DNA of 64,000 bases. Source: Clostridia bacterium (GTDB lineage Bacteria > Bacillota > Clostridia > Acetivibrionales > DSM-27016). This document shows positions 18,751 through 28,495 of the stretch, one piece after another (the first letter of the stretch is position 1; each line of letters begins with the position of its first letter). The notes below the pieces were generated by a model. The model saw nothing but the letters and a program-made list of their open reading frames with translations, did no database searches and had not been told where the DNA came from. Both the position numbers and the translations under genes were made by a program. The DNA is taken from positions 186,001 to 250,000 of the forward strand of contig JAOAIJ010000009.1 of NCBI GenBank assembly GCA_026414765.1. Reading direction: 5' to 3'.

Positions 18751-18869
18751 GTACACACAATCCGCAATTCCCATCTTAAGGCATGCCCATATATTTTCCC
18801 TATAACCACAAAGTATAGGTTTTATGCTCTGTTGAAATCGCTACTGCAGGTGGCTGCATCTGATTTGAT

Positions 18870-19562
18870 CTAATTTTCAACATCGGCATGTTCAATATTC
18901 CTTATGGTCAGATATGCAACCAGTATCCCTACAGCGGCAAGCGTCATAGGTATTGCTATAATTGAACCCAGGGAGAAATCATTACTGCTGGAGCTGAGGA
19001 TGGATGTAATCAGTATCGAAGATACTATAGTTGCAGGAAAGGATTTTTTCCTCATTCCGAAAAAGAGAGGTATCAGACCTGCACCGGAAAAAGCCAAAGC
19101 ATTCATAAAAAATTTGATTGAGCTGTTTACAATTACCGTGCTTGTAAGTTCCTCCGTGACAAAGCTGAATATTGAATTTAAGAAGTAGTAGGAAAAACTC
19201 ACAATAATATCCGACAATATTATAGATGTAAAAGAAAATACTAAAACTATAACCAGTTTGGCAGCAAACAGCTTTTTCCTGTTTATCGGATACATGAACA
19301 TTACATTGATTGTTTTGCTTCTATACTCGTCTATAATAATATTTGCTATCAATACAGATGAAAAAATCATAAATGTACCTTTGACAAAGGTGTCAATAAT
19401 GGCAAAAGCTTCGTCATAACTTCTTATTATATCTCCTTCAGCCTTTCCGGTATAGTTCATAAGGAACAAAAATCCTATAATGACCAGATTGGCAATCAAT
19501 GCCCCCCGTATATATCCTTTTATTTTATATTTTCTAATTTCCAGCTTAATCAGTTTAAGCAC
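18870..19562 (-). CDS. ABC-2 type transporter permease (BcrB/LanE-like)
   Basis: 230 residues with six hydrophobic helices and the usual cytoplasmic N-terminus (MLKLIKLEIRKYKIKGY). This is the build of the permeases that pair with BcrA/LanF-type ATPases in bacitracin or lantibiotic immunity. It starts with GTG at 19562, inside the last codons of the ATPase gene, with GGAGG just upstream, so the two are translationally coupled. Part of a four-gene unit with the two-component system upstream. The actual substrate is unknown. Confidence 0.82.
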   Translation of the reverse strand: MLKLIKLEIRKYKIKGYIRGALIANLVIIGFLFLMNYTGKAEGDIIRSYDEAFAIIDTFVKGTFMIFSSVLIANIIIDEYRSKTINVMFMYPINRKKLFAAKLVIVLVFSFTSIILSDIIVSFSYYFLNSIFSFVTEELTSTVIVNSSIKFFMNALAFSGAGLIPLFFGMRKKSFPATIVSSILITSILSSSSNDFSLGSIIAIPMTLAAVGILVAYLTIRNIEHADVEN

Positions 19563-20478
19563 CTACACCGCCTCCATTCAATAAATTCAGGAAGTAATCC
19601 TCCAGCGAATTGCTTTTGCTGTTAATAGATTCTATTGCAATATCATTTAGAATGAGAGCCTTTGAAATACTGCTCTGTGGTATCCCTGAATCGTATATTC
19701 TTATAACGCTGTTATCCATAATTCTGAAATTGGATATCCCAAGGTCATTGGTCAGGATATATGCCGCTTTTTTACAGTCTCCGGTAACTATTTCTACATA
19801 CTCGGTATTGCTTTCTCTTATGCTGTCCATAGATATTTCTTTTATCAGTATCCCATTGTTTATGACGCCTACCGTATCTGCTATCTGTTCTATTTCTCCA
19901 AGAATGTGACTTGAAATAAGCATGGTAATGCCATATTCCTTACACAGCATCCTGAATAGGTTTCTAAGCTCTTTAATGCCTATAGGATCAAGCCCGTTGA
20001 TAGGTTCATCCAGTATCAGAAACTCCGGCTTTGTAGTAATGGCCCTGGCTATTCCCAGTCTCTGCTTCATCCCCAGCGAAAAGTCTTTTACGGCTTTGCT
20101 TTTTGTATCTTTCAGGTTAACCAGTTCCAATGCCTTATCAATAGCCTTCTTATCATGGTATCCCATATATTCACAGTGAAGATCCAGATTTTCTCTGGCA
20201 GAAAGCTTATCATAGAATACGGGATATTCTATGATTGACCCTATTCTTTTAAGAACCTCATAAGACTTATCCGTAAGCTTTTCCCCAAATATCTCAATCT
20301 CTCCGCCGGTAGGCTTGATAAGGTTTGCAATCAATTTCATTACTGTTGTTTTTCCTGCTCCATTTGGTCCCAGAAAGCCATATATCTCACCTTTTTTTAT
20401 ATGCATACCCACATTTGACACAGCTGCTTTTCCGTCAAAGGTTTTTGTAAGGTTATTTGTTCTTAATATATACGACAC
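19555..20478 (-). CDS. ABC transporter ATPase (BcrA-like)
   Basis: 307 residues from a GTG at 20478, with AAAGGAG six bases upstream; a TTG six codons earlier lies before that site and is rejected. It has Walker A GPNGAGKTT, signature FSLGMKQRLGIARA and Walker B FLILDEPINGLD, plus the C-terminal extension usual for BcrA/NatA-type ATPases. It powers the permease that overlaps its end. A histidine kinase and response regulator lie directly upstream on the same strand, the common arrangement for peptide-antibiotic sensing and detoxification modules. Confidence 0.88.
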   Translation of the reverse strand: MSYILRTNNLTKTFDGKAAVSNVGMHIKKGEIYGFLGPNGAGKTTVMKLIANLIKPTGGEIEIFGEKLTDKSYEVLKRIGSIIEYPVFYDKLSARENLDLHCEYMGYHDKKAIDKALELVNLKDTKSKAVKDFSLGMKQRLGIARAITTKPEFLILDEPINGLDPIGIKELRNLFRMLCKEYGITMLISSHILGEIEQIADTVGVINNGILIKEISMDSIRESNTEYVEIVTGDCKKAAYILTNDLGISNFRIMDNSVIRIYDSGIPQSSISKALILNDIAIESINSKSNSLEDYFLNLLNGGGVGA

Positions 20479-20622
20479 ACTGACATCTCCTTTCAATTTG
20501 TACTATACCTTTATATTAAACTCCGGAATTCTCTTTTTTCTTAATCAATTCTTACAAATTTATTAAGTTACTCGTTCTTCAAGCCAATTTTTACTTCTGG
20601 AATTGAATGCTTTGAATAATTC

Positions 20623-20661
20623 AAAAAAAACGGACAAGATCCTTAAATCCACATCTTGTCC
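20623..20661 (-). terminator. Terminator after the histidine kinase (minus strand)
   Basis: GGACAAGAT (20632-20640) pairs with ATCTTGTCC (20653-20661). Reading leftward it runs into eight Ts (the A-run at 20623-20630). It ends the kinase transcript, so the ABC genes beyond it probably have their own promoter in 20480-20620. Confidence 0.88.
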
Positions 20662-20685
20662 ATTTCAACTCACAAACCGGCTGGC

Positions 20686-21621
20686 TTAGTAACAAATCCT
20701 TCTTAAAGCAAACGTAAATACTGTCTTTTCATAAGGCTTGCTGTATAGAATGATTTCTCCTCCCATTCTCTCAACAAGTCTCTTAGTTATGGTAAGACCA
20801 AGCCCGCTCCCCTGGTGAAGCTTGTTTCTTGAATCCTCAATGGTATACATTCTCTCAAACACCCTGTCTTTATCCGGCTCACTGATTCCTTTGCCCCTAT
20901 CCCAGATATCCACATACACAGACTCCTCATCACCCCTAAGGGTCAATCCTATAACCTTTCCTTCACATCCATACTTGATTGCATTGGATATAAGGTTATT
21001 CATTATCCTCCCAAGCGCTTCCTCATTCCCTGATGCATAAATATTTTCATCGGGAATCTCAATCATAACTTCAAGACCCTTCGAGGTTAAAGTATCATAG
21101 AAAACCAGAATGTTTTTCCTGCATACCTCATTCATATTTATCCTGGTCAGTGGAATCTCCTTGTCTCCTGACTCCAGTCTGGCCAGGTCAAAGAACTTAT
21201 TTATAAGTTCCAGTATTTCCAGCGTTTTGTTCTGCACTCTGGACAGCAATACCTCCCTGTCTTCCTTGCTGATATTGCTATCCAGCCTGATGGTCTCTAT
21301 GTATCCCAACACTACAGTAAGAGGAGTTTTGAGATCGTGAGAAATATTTGAGAGCATTTTTCTCATGGATATTTCAGTCTTGTTATAGTCTGCAAATGCT
21401 TTCTGATTATAATCCAGAAGACTGTTGATCTCTATGAGAAGCCCTCTTAACTCGGTGTCATCAGTCACAACCAGCAGCTTTTCACCGGTTTTATCACTTA
21501 TAATGCTATTCAGCTTCTCACATACGTATTTAAGATCTGAGCTTCTGTCCTTTTTTGCTTTATACTGGATATAGATAATGCTTAGCAGTACAGCAACAAT
21601 TATCAATAAAATCAATTCCAT
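20686..21621 (-). CDS. Sensor histidine kinase
   Basis: 311 residues. One N-terminal membrane helix and a short linker, but no real extracellular domain. The HisKA phospho-acceptor is at MLSNISHDLKTPLTVVLGYIET, followed by an ATPase domain with the N box NLISNAIKYG, G1 DIWDRGKGIS and G2 SGLGLTITKRLVERMGG. Kinases with almost no sensor domain, next to BcrAB-type transporters, usually sense through the transporter itself. The start overlaps nothing; it lies two bases after the response regulator stop. Confidence 0.9.
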   Translation of the reverse strand: MELILLIIVAVLLSIIYIQYKAKKDRSSDLKYVCEKLNSIISDKTGEKLLVVTDDTELRGLLIEINSLLDYNQKAFADYNKTEISMRKMLSNISHDLKTPLTVVLGYIETIRLDSNISKEDREVLLSRVQNKTLEILELINKFFDLARLESGDKEIPLTRINMNEVCRKNILVFYDTLTSKGLEVMIEIPDENIYASGNEEALGRIMNNLISNAIKYGCEGKVIGLTLRGDEESVYVDIWDRGKGISEPDKDRVFERMYTIEDSRNKLHQGSGLGLTITKRLVERMGGEIILYSKPYEKTVFTFALRRICY

Positions 21622-21622
21622 G

Positions 21623-22318
21623 TCAAAATTCCCCTAGCTTATATCCAATTCCCCACAGGGTTTTTATGTATTTGGGATTTGAAGCATCATCCTCAATTTT
21701 TTCTCTCAATCTTCTCATATGTACATTGATTACATTTTCATCTCCGAAATAGTCATCATTCCAGACAAGGCTGTAAACTTGAGCTTTGGTAAATACCCTG
21801 CTGGGGTTGGTTGCAAACAGCCTGAGAATCTCAAATTCCTTTGATGTAAGTTTTATATTCTCACCGTTTTTGCTTGCGGAAAAATTATCCAAATCTATAA
21901 CAAGGTCGTTAAGCTTAATCACCTTGGTTTCTTCCTTCTTCACACCGGCCGAATACCTGGTTGCCCGCCTTATGGCAGCTTTTACCCTTGCAGAGATTTC
22001 TATCATTGAAAACGGCTTGGTGATGTAATCATCGGCCCCCAATCCCAAGCCTATAGCTTTATCCACATCACTATCTTTTGCCGACATGATGAGTATGGGT
22101 ACCTGGCTTTTCTCCCTGATAACTCTCATTACTTCCATGCCATCAAGCTTAGGCATCATAATATCCAGTATAATCAGATCAAACGAGCCGTTTAAAAACC
22201 TGGCAATGCCTTCTTCTCCATTAAAAGCACAAGTAATGGAAAAGCCCTCTTTAATCAGATAGTCTTTTACCATCTCGCTTATGGAAACTTCATCTTCAAC
22301 AAGCAAAATACTATGCAT
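21623..22318 (-). CDS. OmpR/PhoB-family response regulator
   Basis: 231 residues. Receiver domain with phosphorylation site LIILDIMMPKLDGMEV, Thr/Ser switch (ILIMSAKDSD) and Lys (YITKPFS), then a winged-helix DNA-binding domain ending VRTLWGIGYKL-like (IKTLWGIGYKLGEF). It acts with the kinase that follows and probably controls the BcrAB-like ABC genes downstream. GGAAGGTG precedes the ATG. Confidence 0.92.
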   Translation of the reverse strand: MHSILLVEDEVSISEMVKDYLIKEGFSITCAFNGEEGIARFLNGSFDLIILDIMMPKLDGMEVMRVIREKSQVPILIMSAKDSDVDKAIGLGLGADDYITKPFSMIEISARVKAAIRRATRYSAGVKKEETKVIKLNDLVIDLDNFSASKNGENIKLTSKEFEILRLFATNPSRVFTKAQVYSLVWNDDYFGDENVINVHMRRLREKIEDDASNPKYIKTLWGIGYKLGEF

Positions 22319-22381
22319 GGTTCACCTTCCCAAAAGCCTTAAACGAAAAATTCTATTATTCATCTAGTAAAATCATACCAT

Positions 22382-22406
22382 AAGAAAAGGAGGTTATCAA
22401 ACCTCC
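22382..22406 (-). terminator. Terminator between the flavoprotein and response regulator genes
   Basis: GGAGGTT (22389-22395) pairs with AACCTCC (22400-22406). Reading leftward it is followed by TTTTCTT. It ends the flavoprotein gene on the minus strand. Confidence 0.75.
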
Positions 22407-22444
22407 AAAGCTCTTGCTGTTTACAAATCCTCGGTTAAAGTTCC

Positions 22445-23206
22445 TTATACTGCATTTCTTTTCAAGCCTTCCTCAATAATTTTCGCCCTTAAAGGTTTAA
22501 ACTTCATCAATAACCTGACAAGTGGAGGCATTTTTACTACATTCTGATTCGCCCGTTTCTGAGTTCTTTTACTGACTTTTCCTTTTATGGCTATCTCTTT
22601 GCCTGCATCAAAAAAAGCGTCAAATACTGACTTCTTTTCCGCCAGCTCTCTATCACTTTTGCTCTGAAGTATAAAGCTTGATTGTCTGACAAGTGTACCA
22701 ACCATAGGCGCATCCATGAATCTTGAAAATGTTCTGAAATATGATACAACGTTTTTCGTAGTCTCGTTTTCTATGTTTCCGCAGGTAGTCAGCAGTACAA
22801 AGGGCTTTGAACATATATCCCGGTTTATGTGATGAAAGAACAATCCTTTTTTTGAAACCTGCATTTTATGAATATCAGCTGTTGAGTTAATCCTGTCAAT
22901 AAAATTCTTCATCAATCCGGACATGTTAAAGACATATACAGGGGTAGCATAAACTATGATATCAGCTTCCTTCATATTTTGAAAGATTTCTGCCACATCG
23001 TCCTTATCCTCAAATACACATTTCAAATAGCTCTTCTCAGTGTGGCATACTTCACAGCCCAGACAAGGCTTGATCCTTCGTTTAGCCAGAATTGCCGTAT
23101 CAAAGTCTGCACCTGCCGCAACTGCTCCTTCTCTCATCTTGTTAAGCAATGTTTGTGTAAAACCCTTCTCACCCATATGGCTTCCGTTTATAGCTAATAT
23201 CTTCAT
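22445..23206 (-). CDS. Flavodoxin-fold NADPH-dependent FMN reductase-like protein
   Basis: 253 residues. It starts with the flavodoxin-like FMN loop MKILAINGSHMGEKGFT and has a cysteine cluster (CLGCEVCHTEKSYLKC) around residues 48-63, as in iron-sulfur flavoproteins and related quinone/metal reductases. YATPVYVFNMSGLMKNFIDR is the second flavin-contact region. The C-terminal 60 residues are basic and not typical. GGAGGG sits before the ATG. The substrate is unknown; it is the minus-strand neighbour of the RND gene and may share its transcript (65-base gap). Confidence 0.8.
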   Translation of the reverse strand: MKILAINGSHMGEKGFTQTLLNKMREGAVAAGADFDTAILAKRRIKPCLGCEVCHTEKSYLKCVFEDKDDVAEIFQNMKEADIIVYATPVYVFNMSGLMKNFIDRINSTADIHKMQVSKKGLFFHHINRDICSKPFVLLTTCGNIENETTKNVVSYFRTFSRFMDAPMVGTLVRQSSFILQSKSDRELAEKKSVFDAFFDAGKEIAIKGKVSKRTQKRANQNVVKMPPLVRLLMKFKPLRAKIIEEGLKRNAV

Positions 23207-23270
23207 ATAGTTCCCTCCATACCTGAATACTTTTCTTATAGTTCTTTACCCCCAGCACTTCAATCTTCTG

Positions 23271-26200
23271 TCAAAGCGCTTCTGTACCTTTTCTGTTTAC
23301 GCCGCTTATACTCCTTATTCCTTCCAGATAACTAAAGACTACAGGCACAATAATCAGTGTCAGAAGGGTACATAAGCTAAGGCCTCCTAATACAACCAGT
23401 GCAAGATCTGCAGACATATCCCCGTTACCTCCGGAAAAACCGAATGCAGTCGGGATCAAGGCTATAATTGTAGCTATCGCAGTCATAAATATAGGTCTCA
23501 GCCTTACCGCCCCTGCCTCTTCAAGAGCTTCATTCACCGGCATGCCTGAGTTCCGGTTTGTTTTTACCCTGTCCAAAAGCACTATAGCGTTTGTTACAAC
23601 AATTCCTGTCAGCATAAGCATTCCTATCATAGCTGTCATTGTTATGGGTTTGCCCATTATGAAAAGAGTAAATATTCCTCCCACACCTGCAAACGGCAAG
23701 GATACCATTATTGCCAAGGGGTAAATTATGCTCCCGAAGGTTATTACTATTACTATAAACACCATACACACTGCTGTCAGTATGGCAATACCCATCTGTC
23801 CGAATCCCTCGGTTATGTTTTTATTACTTCCTCTCAAATCATATGTAGTTCCTTCAGGAAGCTTCGCTTTAATTTTATCGATTCTATCCAATACCTCTCT
23901 GGATACTTTCTGTGTATCCTGTCCTGCAATGTCGGCTTCTATAGAAGCATATAGCTTTCCATCCTCTTTGGAGATGCTCACCGGAGTTTTCTGGACACTT
24001 ACGTCTGCTATATCACCCAGCTTTAAGATTCCGTTTGCACCGTTAAACTCAAGTTGTCTGATTTTATCCGTACTGTCCATATCCTCCTGCTTTATTCCAA
24101 GCCCGACATTTATGTCAGTGCTGTCTTTTTCTATTTTCATTATATTATCATAATTCAGAGCGCTTCTTATGAGCCCCCCTGTTGCTGTAGGATTCAAACC
24201 CTGCTGTGAAGCCTTCTCCATATTTACCTTAATCACTATTTCATTCTTTTCATCAGCCAGGTTATTGCTGATGTTTTTCAACCCCTTGATATCTTCTATT
24301 TCTTTTCTGATGAGCTCCGATGCTGCTCTGATATCATCGGTATTATTACCCTGTACCATCAGATCAAGGGTTTCACCTGTACCTACATCAAGCTGTGATG
24401 ATACTGTTATACCCGCATTTTCATCTTCAAGAGTGCTCAAGCCTTCACGGATTTTATCAACGGCTTTGCCGATATTAACATCATCTTTGAGAATTACTTT
24501 GAAGGAAGCCTGATTTACACCCTGCATATTAACTTTTGCACCCTGTGAAGCACTTGTATCTCCAACAGCTGAAACAACCGTCTTCACATTTTCATCTGCT
24601 GTCAGGTATTCTTCTATCTTCATAGCCTTATGGTTTGTTTGTTCAAAGGCTGTTCCCGGCTTCATATTCAGCTTTATACTCAACAGCTTGCTTTCAGTGG
24701 CAGGAAGGAATTGTATACCTGTTTTACTTATCAGTCCAAAAGACCCGATTACAAGTGAAAGTGACACAACTGTTACAGCAAGCCTGTGAGAGAGACAGAA
24801 TCTCAATATTCTTTTATAAAGCATCTGAATTCTTCCTGTTCCCTCCACATGCTTCATTTTGCTGTTTAGCAGCATAAGCTTGCTCATGGCCGGTACTACG
24901 GTTATTGCAACCAGAAGTGAAGCCAGCATGCATACAACGACAGTTATTGCAAAAGCAGTGAATATTTTTCCAACAACGCCTGTAACAAATCCCAGTGGAA
25001 TAAATACAGCAATTGTAGTAATGGTTGAAGAGGTGATTGCCGAACCTACTTCATTTGAAGCCTCGAGCAGAAGTTTTTCCTTTTCTGTCCGTTTTTCCGC
25101 TGCTGAAGCCTGAAACCTTCTGTAGATATTTTCCATAACAACTATAGAGTCATCTACAATCCGTCCGATAGCAACAGAAATACCTCCTAGAGACATGGAA
25201 TTCAGAGTTATGTCAAACCATGGCAATATAATGATTGCAGCTAAAATGGATATAGGTATGGAAACAACAGAAATTATAGTTGCCCTCAAATCTCTAAGAA
25301 ATATAGCAATGACAAGCACAGCAAGAACAGCCCCTATCAGCCCCTCTCTCGCCATACCGTTTACAGATTCTTCTACCCCCTCTGCCGAATCGGAGATAAG
25401 GTTAAAATGCAGACCTTCGTTTTCACTCTTTATCTTGTCTAAAACACTCTTTACTCTCTCAGATATTTCTATGGTATTTGCATCATTACTTTTAAATACG
25501 TTTAGTATCATGCTTTTCTTTAAGTTATTCCTTGAATAGAACTGAGTATTCTCAGGTGCTATTGTAACATCTGCCAGCTCGGATAAAAATACCGTTTTTA
25601 TCAATCCTGCTTCACTGGTGTCTTGAGTGTCGCTGTCAGAATTTGATTCAACAGTGTTTTTAGCCGGTATATCACTAAAATTTGTTTTTCCACCCACATT
25701 CTTAGCGTTGGCATTGGCTGCTGCCCTGGTATTTGTTGTGTGCCTTAAAGCTTCATCAAGCAATAACTTTAGTTCTGTCTGCAGTGCCTCTATTTCCTTT
25801 TGAGCACTGCTGATCTGAGCAATAGCAGCATTTCTTTGCTGTTCATTGGTCTTCGGATTTGCAAGTATCTCCTTCTGAGACTGGATTACGCTCTGATTCC
25901 TTTGAAGACCGGCAAGTATTGCAGACTGTCTGTTATTATTGCCTATCATTTGCCCCATACGCTCCATTTGCTGCTGAAGCAAGCTCATACCGTTGCCTAT
26001 CTGCCCCACTGCTTCACTCGTTTGCTCTAATCCCTGACCAATGCTGCTGACCGCCTTCCCCATATCAGAGATGGCTTTTTCAACACCTTTGAAGCCGCCT
26101 CCCACTTTTTCCATAAATGATTTTTGACTGAAGGGGACAATAATAGGAACCGACTTAATATCGTTTACAGTCAGCAGTTTGTTTGTCAGGCGTATACCAA

Positions 26201-26870
26201 AAGCAGCTCCGTTTTGCGATACCTGCCCCAGAGGAAAGGAAATATCATTCATTGAAAAGGCATCTTTTACATCCCTGACAGTCAGTCCGTGTTCTCTCAA
26301 TTTTTGTTCGTCCAGCCTGATATAAATTTTTTCTGCCTGGTTCCCCTGTATATCAACAATAGAAACGCCTTTTATGCCCTCCAGTTCAGCAATGACTTTT
26401 TCCTGTACAAGGCGGGAAATATCTTTTTCAGGCATATCACCTTCTATAGAATATGTGATTATCGGGTACATATTAAATCCTGCACTCAACACCTGGCTCT
26501 TCTGCGCCCTTTCAGGCAGTTTTACCTTGTTTACGGCTTCTTCTACCTGTCTTTTTACATCCTCAATATCAGAATTGTCCGACAATTCCACTACAGCAAT
26601 TGACATATTGTCCGTAGAATATGTTTGTACGCTCTTAACATCTTCAATGCCGGAAAGAGTTTTCTGGATATGTCCCGATACTTCATCCTCTACATCCCTG
26701 GGATTTGCTCCAGGGTAAAGAGTTGATACTAATAAAGTAGGAATGCTTATGTCCGGCATACTTTCCTTGTTTATCGTACTGGTTGAAATCAACCCTCCGG
26801 AAATAATCATTATGACGAGGATAATGATTACCAGAACATTCTTTAGCGAAAATTTAGTAAATATACCCAT
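23271..26870 (-). CDS. RND-family efflux transporter with an inserted coiled coil
   Basis: 1199 residues, HAE1/AcrB-like, closest in style to Gram-positive SwrC/YerP. Two halves, each with one helix, a large extracytoplasmic porter region and five more helices; the first block has SMSLGGISVAIGRIVDDSIVVMENI, with the Asp residues of the proton path. The family is usually about 1030-1060 residues. The excess is a segment of about 175 residues (roughly 250-425) predicted to be helical and coiled-coil, rich in Gln, Met and Glu, inside the first porter domain. No membrane-fusion protein gene is next to it. AGGAGG precedes the ATG. A TetR gene is divergent, with an operator-like palindrome between. 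Confidence 0.9.
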   Translation of the reverse strand: MGIFTKFSLKNVLVIIILVIMIISGGLISTSTINKESMPDISIPTLLVSTLYPGANPRDVEDEVSGHIQKTLSGIEDVKSVQTYSTDNMSIAVVELSDNSDIEDVKRQVEEAVNKVKLPERAQKSQVLSAGFNMYPIITYSIEGDMPEKDISRLVQEKVIAELEGIKGVSIVDIQGNQAEKIYIRLDEQKLREHGLTVRDVKDAFSMNDISFPLGQVSQNGAAFGIRLTNKLLTVNDIKSVPIIVPFSQKSFMEKVGGGFKGVEKAISDMGKAVSSIGQGLEQTSEAVGQIGNGMSLLQQQMERMGQMIGNNNRQSAILAGLQRNQSVIQSQKEILANPKTNEQQRNAAIAQISSAQKEIEALQTELKLLLDEALRHTTNTRAAANANAKNVGGKTNFSDIPAKNTVESNSDSDTQDTSEAGLIKTVFLSELADVTIAPENTQFYSRNNLKKSMILNVFKSNDANTIEISERVKSVLDKIKSENEGLHFNLISDSAEGVEESVNGMAREGLIGAVLAVLVIAIFLRDLRATIISVVSIPISILAAIIILPWFDITLNSMSLGGISVAIGRIVDDSIVVMENIYRRFQASAAEKRTEKEKLLLEASNEVGSAITSSTITTIAVFIPLGFVTGVVGKIFTAFAITVVVCMLASLLVAITVVPAMSKLMLLNSKMKHVEGTGRIQMLYKRILRFCLSHRLAVTVVSLSLVIGSFGLISKTGIQFLPATESKLLSIKLNMKPGTAFEQTNHKAMKIEEYLTADENVKTVVSAVGDTSASQGAKVNMQGVNQASFKVILKDDVNIGKAVDKIREGLSTLEDENAGITVSSQLDVGTGETLDLMVQGNNTDDIRAASELIRKEIEDIKGLKNISNNLADEKNEIVIKVNMEKASQQGLNPTATGGLIRSALNYDNIMKIEKDSTDINVGLGIKQEDMDSTDKIRQLEFNGANGILKLGDIADVSVQKTPVSISKEDGKLYASIEADIAGQDTQKVSREVLDRIDKIKAKLPEGTTYDLRGSNKNITEGFGQMGIAILTAVCMVFIVIVITFGSIIYPLAIMVSLPFAGVGGIFTLFIMGKPITMTAMIGMLMLTGIVVTNAIVLLDRVKTNRNSGMPVNEALEEAGAVRLRPIFMTAIATIIALIPTAFGFSGGNGDMSADLALVVLGGLSLCTLLTLIIVPVVFSYLEGIRSISGVNRKGTEAL

Positions 26871-26919
26871 ACGTTTATACCTCCTATTGATTCATGGAAA
26901 TTACTATGTTATAATGTAA

Positions 26920-26939
26920 GCGACTAATCGGTCGCGACC
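26920..26939. promoter_or_regulatory. Probable TetR operator in the RND/TetR divergent promoter region
   Basis: GCGAC-N6-GTCGC (26920-26935) contains GACTAATCGGTC (26922-26933) and overlaps the perfect palindrome GGTCGCGACC (26930-26939). It lies about 50 bases before the RND start, just upstream of a TATAAC-like -10 for the minus-strand promoter. Almost the same core is found twice near the second TetR gene (60957-60968 and 61580-61591). Confidence 0.7.
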
Positions 26940-27060
26940 TTATGGTCTAAATATAACACCCTAAAATCCTGCTGTCAATACCGATAAAATAAATTTTATT
27001 GATTATTGGGCAGTATTACTTTTATAATAAGAATAGCTAAGGAAAAGCGGAGGATGTACC

Positions 27061-27711
27061 ATGCCTAATAAAACCTTCTTGAATCTACCTATAGAAAAAC
27101 AGGAAGAAATAATTGAGATTTCATTGCAGGTATTTTGCAAGCATGACTATGAATCAGCTTCTTTAAATGAAATAATAAGCAAGCTTGGTATAGCAAAAGG
27201 CAGTTTTTACAGATATTTTGATACAAAGAGTGAGTTGTACTCATACCTGATAGAGTATTCGGTAAGGAAAAAATCCGCCTATATTGATGAACATGTAGAT
27301 TTAACTACTACTGACGTATTTGAGTTATTCAAAAATACAATGTTTCATCATTTGAAGTTTGACTTGATATATCCTATATACGGAAAATTTCTCTTACAGG
27401 TTTTTACTCAGGATAATCTAAGGCGGCAAGCATTTTCAAAGCATCTGAAAGCCCCGTCAATAATCAGAGGCCTGATAATCAGGGCTCAAAATGAAGAAAC
27501 TTTAAGAAAGGACATGGATGTGGATTTTATCATGCATTGCATGTTCAGAGCAGCAACAGGCCTTGACGATTATATGGCTGAAATGACGGGCATAAACCAT
27601 AAAAGATTGATTGATGAGGCTGCTGATCTTGATATAAATGATGATGAATTAATGAGTATATTTGATATGCTGGTTAAGTTTCTGAAGCATGGATTTTTGA
27701 CAAAACAGTAG
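27061..27711 (+). CDS. TetR/AcrR-family regulator, probably of the RND exporter
   Basis: 216 residues. The N-terminal helix-turn-helix is clear (LNEIISKLGIAKGSFYRYFDTKSELYSYLIEY), and the rest is a helical ligand-binding domain. It is divergent from the RND gene across 190 bases that hold an operator-like palindrome, so it most likely represses the exporter and itself. CGGAGGATG precedes the ATG. Exonuclease III starts 13 bases after its stop and may be cotranscribed. The ligand is unknown. Confidence 0.88.
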   Translation: MPNKTFLNLPIEKQEEIIEISLQVFCKHDYESASLNEIISKLGIAKGSFYRYFDTKSELYSYLIEYSVRKKSAYIDEHVDLTTTDVFELFKNTMFHHLKFDLIYPIYGKFLLQVFTQDNLRRQAFSKHLKAPSIIRGLIIRAQNEETLRKDMDVDFIMHCMFRAATGLDDYMAEMTGINHKRLIDEAADLDINDDELMSIFDMLVKFLKHGFLTKQ

Positions 27712-27724
27712 AAGGAGAGTTTGT

Positions 27725-28480
27725 ATGATAAAGCTGATTTCGTGGAACGTAAACGGACTTAGGGCGTGTATGGAAAAAGGGTTTCTGGACTTTTTCAGGA
27801 GTGTGGATGCCGACGTTTTCTGCATACAGGAAAGCAAGCTGCAGGAAGGTCAGATCAGTCTTGAGCTTGACGGATACCATCAATACTGGAATTATGCTGA
27901 AAAGAAAGGGTATTCGGGTACAGCAGTTTTTTCCCGTATAAAGCCTATAAATGCATCGCATGGTCTTGGCATGCCGGAGCATGACAGCGAAGGCCGTACA
28001 ATAACCCTTGAGTATGATGAATTTTTTCTCGTAAACGTTTACACCCCTAATGCAAGAAGGGGATTGGAGCGGTTGGATTACAGAATGAAGTGGGAAGATG
28101 ATTTCAGATGTTATTTAAAAAATCTTGATTCAAAGAAACCAGTCGTTATTTGCGGAGATCTGAATGTTGCACATAAGGAAATAGACTTGAAAAATCCATC
28201 CTCAAACAGAAAAAATGCAGGTTTTACAGATGAAGAAAGAGGTAAATTTACTGAGCTTCTTTATACGGGCTTCATAGATACCTACCGGTATTTCTTCCCT
28301 GATAAAAAGGATGCATACACCTGGTGGTCTTATATGTTTAATGCACGGGCCAAGAATGCAGGCTGGCGTATTGACTACTTCTGTGTTTCTGAAAGGCTTA
28401 AAGACAGTCTGTTTCAGGCAACTATTCATTCTGAAGTGCCAGGATCGGACCACTGCCCGGTAGAACTTGTTATTAAATAG
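27725..28480 (+). CDS. xth: Exodeoxyribonuclease III / AP endonuclease
   Basis: 251 residues of the ExoIII/APE1 family. The catalytic landmarks are all present: ISWNVNGLRA, QESKLQ (metal Glu), NVYTPNA, ICGDLNVAH (Asp/Asn) and the C-terminal GSDHCPV (Asp-His). It cuts at abasic sites and removes nucleotides 3'-5' in base-excision repair. The length is normal. AAGGAGAG precedes the ATG. Confidence 0.95.
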   Translation: MIKLISWNVNGLRACMEKGFLDFFRSVDADVFCIQESKLQEGQISLELDGYHQYWNYAEKKGYSGTAVFSRIKPINASHGLGMPEHDSEGRTITLEYDEFFLVNVYTPNARRGLERLDYRMKWEDDFRCYLKNLDSKKPVVICGDLNVAHKEIDLKNPSSNRKNAGFTDEERGKFTELLYTGFIDTYRYFFPDKKDAYTWWSYMFNARAKNAGWRIDYFCVSERLKDSLFQATIHSEVPGSDHCPVELVIK

Positions 28481-28495
28481 CTTGGAGGGAATAAA

